Origin: Ancylobacter defluvii
GTDB lineage: Bacteria; Pseudomonadota; Alphaproteobacteria; Rhizobiales; Xanthobacteraceae
Reading direction: 5' to 3'
Length of the DNA: 64,000 bases
Assembly (NCBI RefSeq): GCF_018390605.1
Contig: NZ_JAHBGD010000017.1
Location: 222,352-286,351 of the forward strand
Below, piece after piece: positions 60,351 through 64,000 of this stretch (position 1 is the stretch's first letter; each line of letters begins with the position of its first letter). A model generated the notes under the pieces. That model saw only the letters and a list, made by a program, of their open reading frames with translations, did no database searches and had not been told where the DNA came from. Made by a program: the position numbers and the translations under genes.

Positions 60351-60377
60351 TGTCCCGCGTTGTCCCGTCATTGTCCC
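60351..60377. repeat. Phased TGTCCC repeats (right locus)
   Basis: TGTCCC at 60351-60356, 60361-60366 and 60372-60377, 10 and 11 bases apart, in the 141-base gap after the primase gene. On the minus strand these are GGGACA, the hexamer of the left triplet at 48185-48210. Confidence 0.6.
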
Positions 60378-60401
60378 GTACTGCGCATTGAGTGTTGACC
60401 C

Positions 60402-61367
60402 ATGGCGATAGCGATCATTCCCCGGCTTCCTGAGCCGAAATCGACCGAGAAAAAGCCGCGTCAGCGGCGCTCGAAAGAGGAGATCGTCGCCGCCAAGGCA
60501 GACGCGCAGCGGCGGCGCGAGGATCGTGCCGTTCGCGCGGCGCAGAAGGCTCAGGACGAGGCTATCAGAGCGGCCCAGCGCAAGCTGGTCGAAGATGCCC
60601 GCACGGAGCGCGTGCGCGCCGCGCGCGAGATCGCCCTCCGCGACGCTGATCGCGCCATTGAGCGGATCGCCTCGCGGGCACCGTCGACCTCGGCTCGATG
60701 GGATGAGGAGCGCAAGCAGGAGCGAAAGCGGATGCGCGCCAAGGCGAAAGAGCTTCGCCAGCGCCATAGCATCGCGCGGTCCGAACCGGCCATCGTCCGG
60801 GAAGAACGGGAATGGCTGGCGGCCAACGCACGTCCCGCTATCGACCTCCCGGAAGAGGGGGAACCGGCGATCCCCGGCATGATCGGTTTTGTCGAGGACA
60901 TCCGTCGCCCTGTGCAGCCAGTCGTCGACGAGGTGCCAGCGGCGTGGAACGCCGGCTGGGTCATGAAGCGCATCCTCGATGCGTATCGCACCTTGCTCAT
61001 GCTGCCCGGTGCGACCCGGCCGGCGGGCTTCGGCAGGGCTTGGCCGGCATATCTCACCGAATTCGCGGATGAGGTCGGCCGCAATGCCACCGGCGCAGGC
61101 CGCACCACGAAGGTGATCCATGTCGCCACCGTCGAAGAGATCGAGCGCATGGACATCGTGTTCGCGTGGCCATTGCTCCATTTCAAAGGCGCCGACCGCG
61201 AGTGCCGCGCTCTGTTCCAGTGGGCGAGCCGCAAGGTGGTGAACGGCGATCAGCGGGAGCTCGCCACGTCGTTCGGGATGCCGCCCTCGACATTCCGGCG
61301 CTTCCGGCTCGCTGCTGCGGAGACGCTCGGTCACCGCCTCAATGCTGCTGGCCATCGACCGTTCTGA
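60402..61367 (+). CDS. Hypothetical phage protein with coiled coil and C-terminal helix-turn-helix
   Basis: A 321-residue protein. Residues 15-120 are highly charged, Ala/Arg/Glu-rich coiled coil; from about 180 a segment WNAGWVMKRILDAYRTLLMLPGATRPAGFGRAWP resembles the DUF6362-type domain of phages, and the end RELATSFGMPPSTFRRFRLAAAE looks like helix-turn-helix. Possibly a late or packaging-region regulator. Last gene of the rightward operon. Confidence 0.65.
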   Translation: MAIAIIPRLPEPKSTEKKPRQRRSKEEIVAAKADAQRRREDRAVRAAQKAQDEAIRAAQRKLVEDARTERVRAAREIALRDADRAIERIASRAPSTSARWDEERKQERKRMRAKAKELRQRHSIARSEPAIVREEREWLAANARPAIDLPEEGEPAIPGMIGFVEDIRRPVQPVVDEVPAAWNAGWVMKRILDAYRTLLMLPGATRPAGFGRAWPAYLTEFADEVGRNATGAGRTTKVIHVATVEEIERMDIVFAWPLLHFKGADRECRALFQWASRKVVNGDQRELATSFGMPPSTFRRFRLAAAETLGHRLNAAGHRPF

Positions 61368-61515
61368 TTCGTCGCCGGCACCGTTGGTGCCGACGGTCGC
61401 GGGCGATTTGTTCCATGCCCGGTGCCGCCGCTAAAGCCGCATTCCATGTTGGGGGAGTCGTCGGGCAATCGGTGGAGTCCTCGACTTGCGGTGTGAGCGC
61501 TCATCGGGCCTTCTC

Positions 61516-62388
61516 TCAGGCGTCACGCCGGGATTGCATCTGGTCGAGCTGAGCGAGCCACCGGAGGAATGCGCCAGCTTGGGAGACGATCAAAACGGCA
61601 AGTCCCAGCGGAGGCTGCGCGGGCTCTTCCGTGCCAGGTTCGTGACGATAAAAATGGCATCCATCGATCCATTCGCGGAATGAAGACAATTGCTTCTGCG
61701 ATACATTGATCGCCGGCCTCTGGGCAGCAAAAAGTTGGTCTACAAGGGGCTTTAAATACTTGTTCACCTCGGTTCCATTGAGCTGGCTGGCCGACGGGAA
61801 CATAAGGCGGAAAGTACATTCGGCTGCGAAAAACGCCGACCTTATAGCTCCCTTGCCATCAGGGGGGACGGCATCAAGACATAGCATCGCATTCTCGTAG
61901 GACTGGAGAGCAGAGGCATATCTTGATGCTGCAAGAGACGATATCACTGATATTCGGCTATGCTCGAATTCACTATCCACACTAAAATGGACGCCGCCTT
62001 TATCATCGACTCGATATCGAACATTTTCCTCTGAAAATATTCGCCTCACGTTATTAATGAAGGCTAATTTCCTATGATCTCCATTCACATCATCCCATCT
62101 TCCGATGTCGTTATAATATATCGTGACTATATCGAGAACATCTCTAAGCTCGATACTCGCCATAAATGACGGAAAGTCGGATTGGTAGCCAAAAGAAATG
62201 ATACCAAGTTCCGATTTTATAATTTCCTTGAGCGATCCCAAGCCGCCCAAATCGATAATGAGGGCAGCTATTCTCCGCCGCATCCTTTGACTGTCAGGAA
62301 GCAGCTCCGGAGATCGCAAATAGGATAGGGAAAATCTGCTTCCAATGGTCGAATCGGTCAAGGTTTGCCCCCCGAGATAGTCTTTCAA
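61516..62388 (-). CDS. AT-rich gene of unknown function, possible abortive-infection protein
   Basis: A 290-residue soluble protein. Two 60-base lines of the gene count 40% and 37% G+C, far below the phage average. The C-terminal ~120 residues (AIRSAFFAAECTFRLMFPSASQL ... WIDGCHFYRHEPGTEE) have an all-helical pattern with an R-x-H-like segment that recalls HEPN/Abi effectors; this is weak. The TTG start follows the DUF2442 stop directly, so it is translated with it. Confidence 0.6.
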   Translation of the reverse strand: MKDYLGGQTLTDSTIGSRFSLSYLRSPELLPDSQRMRRRIAALIIDLGGLGSLKEIIKSELGIISFGYQSDFPSFMASIELRDVLDIVTIYYNDIGRWDDVNGDHRKLAFINNVRRIFSEENVRYRVDDKGGVHFSVDSEFEHSRISVISSLAASRYASALQSYENAMLCLDAVPPDGKGAIRSAFFAAECTFRLMFPSASQLNGTEVNKYLKPLVDQLFAAQRPAINVSQKQLSSFREWIDGCHFYRHEPGTEEPAQPPLGLAVLIVSQAGAFLRWLAQLDQMQSRRDA

Positions 62389-62949
62389 TCAAGTAGCACT
62401 TTCTTGTTCGCTCTTTCTAGGCCGGCCGGACTTGCGCGGCCGCCAATGAGCCTCGATCAGTAACGGATCGCGTTGGGCCGCTCGGCATGCCATGCCGATA
62501 GCGGGCGGGATCGCCGCCCCGGCCTTGTACGCGTTCCAGCTGCTCACCGAGATGTTGAAGAAGTCGGCAATCTCGCTGTTCGACATCCTGACCGCCTTCT
62601 GCCAGGCAGCGGCATCCTCGCTGGTGAACGGCTTCTGTTCCTCGGCCAGCTTCCAGAGGTGATAGGCATCGATCGCGATATCGCCGTCATCATCCCATGC
62701 GACTGCCGAGTTGTATTCGATCGGCTTGACGCACGCGAAAGCGACCCAGTTCGTCAGGCTAGCCAGAGCTTCGCCTCCGGTGGCGATCCAGCCAGTCAGG
62801 TCGACACGGCTCACCGGCATGTTCTGAATGAGTGTGGCGATGTCGCTGTGGCCCGTCCCGGCAACCGTAACTTCGGGCTTCCATTCCAGTTTGAGCGTCG
62901 CCGGCTTCTCCGCCTCGACGGACTTGATGCGGGGCATAAAGGTGGTCAT
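62389..62949 (-). CDS. DUF2442-like protein with C-terminal helix-turn-helix
   Basis: A 186-residue protein. RIKSVEAEKPATLKLEW and the following strands resemble DUF2442; the C-terminal part SNSEIADFFNISVSSWNAYKAGAAIP is a Cro/XRE-type helix-turn-helix followed by a basic PRKSGRPRKSE tail. DUF2442 is commonly paired with DUF4160 as here, and such pairs are predicted toxin-antitoxins. The DNA-binding end fits autoregulation at the two operators upstream. Confidence 0.75.
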   Translation of the reverse strand: MTTFMPRIKSVEAEKPATLKLEWKPEVTVAGTGHSDIATLIQNMPVSRVDLTGWIATGGEALASLTNWVAFACVKPIEYNSAVAWDDDGDIAIDAYHLWKLAEEQKPFTSEDAAAWQKAVRMSNSEIADFFNISVSSWNAYKAGAAIPPAIGMACRAAQRDPLLIEAHWRPRKSGRPRKSEQESAT

Positions 62950-62963
62950 GTCGCGGGCCCTCC

Positions 62964-63200
62964 TCAGAGCGGGAAACGGGGGTTGGTGCGGTTCCATTCG
63001 GCGATGATCGCCACCTTGTTCTGCCGAGCCCATTCGAGAGCGGGGCGGCCGGCCTTGGGCAGGATGCCGACGATGACGGTCATGGTGTCGATCTCTACGG
63101 CGGCTTCAAAGTCGGGGGCAATGATGTGGAAGTGCGGGGGAAGGTGATCGCCGCCCCAGATGCGGATGATGACGTTGCCGATCTGGTGAACCTTGCCCAT
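62964..63200 (-). CDS. DUF4160 protein
   Basis: A 78-residue protein with the DUF4160 start IIRIWGGDHLPPHFHI and EAAVEIDTM, then RPALEWARQNKVAIIAEW. It lies 14 bases ahead of the DUF2442 gene, the usual order for the pair. Function not established; candidate small toxin or ligand protein. Confidence 0.85.
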   Translation of the reverse strand: MGKVHQIGNVIIRIWGGDHLPPHFHIIAPDFEAAVEIDTMTVIVGILPKAGRPALEWARQNKVAIIAEWNRTNPRFPL

Positions 63201-63232
63201 GCCCGCCCCCTCAGTTGATGGAATAAACATAC

Positions 63233-63276
63233 TCCAAATTCTGGATAGCGTCAATATACCTATCCGAATTTCGGAT
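63233..63276. promoter_or_regulatory. Paired operators upstream of the DUF4160 cassette
   Basis: TCCAAATTCTGGA (63233-63245, imperfect) and TCCGAATTTCGGA (63263-63275, inside the perfect ATCCGAA-T-TTCGGAT at 63262-63276), with centres exactly 30 bases apart, i.e. about three helical turns on one DNA face. They lie in the AT-rich gap between the cassette and the HNH gene. Confidence 0.65.
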
Positions 63277-63293
63277 GATATTTATGGGCAAAG

Positions 63294-63626
63294 ATGGCAC
63301 GACTGAAGACTGGAGCGGCCCGCTTCAAGATAGTGGACCGCAGGGTAGCGGTGCCCAAGGTGAAGCAGGTCGATGCCCACTACGAGACCCCAGAGCACCG
63401 GGCATGGGCGAAGGCGGTGGTTGCGCGCGCCGGCGGCCGTTGCCAGTGGGAGGGCTGCACGAGGGCGGCGCCCGCCCACCGGATGATCGCTGACCACATC
63501 GTCGAGATCAAAGACGGCGGTGCCAAGCTCGACCTCGCCAATGGGCAGTGCCTCTGCGTCCAGCACAACACGCTGAAGGGGACGCAGGCCAGAGCGGCGA
63601 GGATGGCCCGCCGCTCAAAGGCATAG
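63294..63626 (+). CDS. HNH endonuclease (packaging-region type)
   Basis: A 110-residue protein. CQWEGCT (about 50-56), HRMIADHIVEIKDGG and LANGQCLCVQHNTLKG make a classical HNH with Cys pairs. In phages such genes sit just before the small terminase and help cut the cos site. A terminase would be expected right of the window. Confidence 0.9.
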   Translation: MARLKTGAARFKIVDRRVAVPKVKQVDAHYETPEHRAWAKAVVARAGGRCQWEGCTRAAPAHRMIADHIVEIKDGGAKLDLANGQCLCVQHNTLKGTQARAARMARRSKA

Positions 63627-63633
63627 ACCAACG

Positions 63634-63864
63634 TCAGCGGCCCGGGGGTGCCAACGCTACCGCATCGAGGACATGATCGCCGTGCTGCGAACTGTAGTGC
63701 CTCAGCACACTCCATCCCTCCGCCTCAAGCCGGTCGAGCTCATCCTCCTGCTCATGCTGGCTCAGACAGCGGCTGGTGATTAGGGCCCATACCGCATCGG
63801 CCCCGTTGATGTCGAAGACGCGGGTGTAATCCGCGATGTCTGTATTCCCGTCAGCGTCGCTCAT
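63634..63864 (-). CDS. Small hypothetical protein
   Basis: A 76-residue acidic protein (MSDADGNTDIADYTRVFDIN ... EAEGWSVLRHYSSQHGDHVL). No family recognised. It converges with the HNH gene, 7 bases apart. Confidence 0.5.
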   Translation of the reverse strand: MSDADGNTDIADYTRVFDINGADAVWALITSRCLSQHEQEDELDRLEAEGWSVLRHYSSQHGDHVLDAVALAPPGR

Positions 63865-64000
63865 GGCGACCTCCCTATGATTGAGGATGCCTGATCAGGA
63901 ATGACGGCACGTCCGTGGTCAACGGGGGGCACCCCCGCGTGGCCCATCGGGTGATCCGGGTCATGCCCACGACCGCCCGCGCCCTGCCCTGCCCTGCCCT
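63865..64000. other. Right-edge sequence
   Basis: No gene is resolvable before the edge. The last ~20 bases are a CCTGC tandem repeat (CCCTGCCCTGCCCTGCCCT), and GGGGGGCACCCCC near 63924 can pair only poorly. A cos or pac site or the next gene's leader would be expected here, but cannot be shown. Confidence 0.3.

Larger units (their letters stand above)
31153..64000. mobile_element. Prophage (left end and early region; right end not reached)
   Basis: A contiguous block of phage-type genes: serine integrase at the border, recombination genes (RecT, RecE-like, SSB), immunity region, replication genes (primase-helicase, RuvC-like), three methyltransferase-like genes and an HNH gene where packaging genes normally begin. 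Virion genes and attR would lie to the right of the window. No second copy of the tRNA 3' part is seen up to 64000. Confidence 0.9.

Noticed and set aside
60229-60411. 60-residue ORF after the primase
   Set aside because: Overlaps the primase end and the phased TGTCCC repeats; no protein-like pattern.
63200-64000. Second copy of the tRNA-Met 3' end (attR)
   Set aside because: Looked for CCTCCTCCGCTACCA-type sequence to the right edge; none seen, so the element's right end lies outside.

Overview
The window is high-GC DNA, very probably from an alphaproteobacterium of the Hyphomicrobiales (Xanthobacteraceae/Ancylobacter-like; this is inference). The clues are a SciP/DUF1153 regulator with a perfect CtrA box and a GANTC site, a Rhizobium-type PmtA, a MoxR/DUF58/DUF4159 membrane cluster, and a full C-P lyase operon beside PhnF. 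The left 31 kb is ordinary chromosome. The right 33 kb is the early half of a prophage that begins at a tRNA-Met gene and continues past the right edge.

Chromosomal part. 1-2454 (minus): DUF1285, CoA-pyrophosphatase-type NUDIX, DUF6111 and a truncated CCA-adding enzyme, all overlapping. 2783-10099 (plus): MoxR ATPase, DUF58, DUF4159 and a glutamine-amidotransferase-like membrane protein. 10259-18689: alpha/beta hydrolase, DHFR-like reductase, two GNATs, an XRE-cupin regulator that looks leaderless, glutathionyl-hydroquinone reductase, PLP decarboxylase, PmtA and MnmA. 18960: SciP. 19483-26213 (minus): phnGHIJKLMN; phnF diverges from phnG across an intergenic region with two perfect inverted repeats. 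27109-31008: flavin protein, alpha-hydroxy-acid oxidase, a small anchored protein, metallophosphoesterase and NUDIX. Palindromic CCCTCTCCCC/GGGGAGAGGG elements occur at 7.9, 22.1 and 23.1 kb; two of them are read through as extra peptides in PhnL and PhnJ.

Prophage part (31153-64000, right end not reached). A large serine integrase lies at the left border and its last codons and stop are encoded by the antisense strand of the tRNA. A tightly overlapping leftward operon (48037 to 31153) carries small proteins, a HerA-like ATPase, a ProQ/FinO-domain protein, an N6-methylase-like protein, a Dda/RecD-type helicase, DUF5131, SSB, RecT, a RecE-like PD-(D/E)XK nuclease and an SMC-like ATPase. The immunity region (48038-49937) holds an S24-type repressor, a Cro-like gene and shared TTTACGAC operators on both sides. 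A rightward operon (49662-61367) carries a GapR-like helical protein, the scar of a deleted helicase gene now overlapped by an opposite-strand membrane protein gene, a cytosine-C5 methyltransferase with eight ~40-residue repeats in its target-recognition region, an XF1762-like protein, a RuvC-like resolvase, a GcrA-like regulator, a possible PD-(D/E)XK protein, an MT-A70 adenine methyltransferase and a TOPRIM/RepA-like primase-helicase. At 61516-63200 sits an opposite-strand cassette (DUF4160, DUF2442-HTH and an AT-rich unknown gene) behind two operator copies 30 bp apart: a candidate toxin-antitoxin or anti-phage module. An HNH nuclease gene at 63294 probably precedes the packaging genes outside the window.

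The best candidates for something undescribed are the repeat-bearing methyltransferase, the DUF4160/DUF2442-HTH/unknown cassette with its paired operators, the int-tRNA overlap, and the helically phased GGGACA repeats shared by the immunity region and the end of the replication operon.
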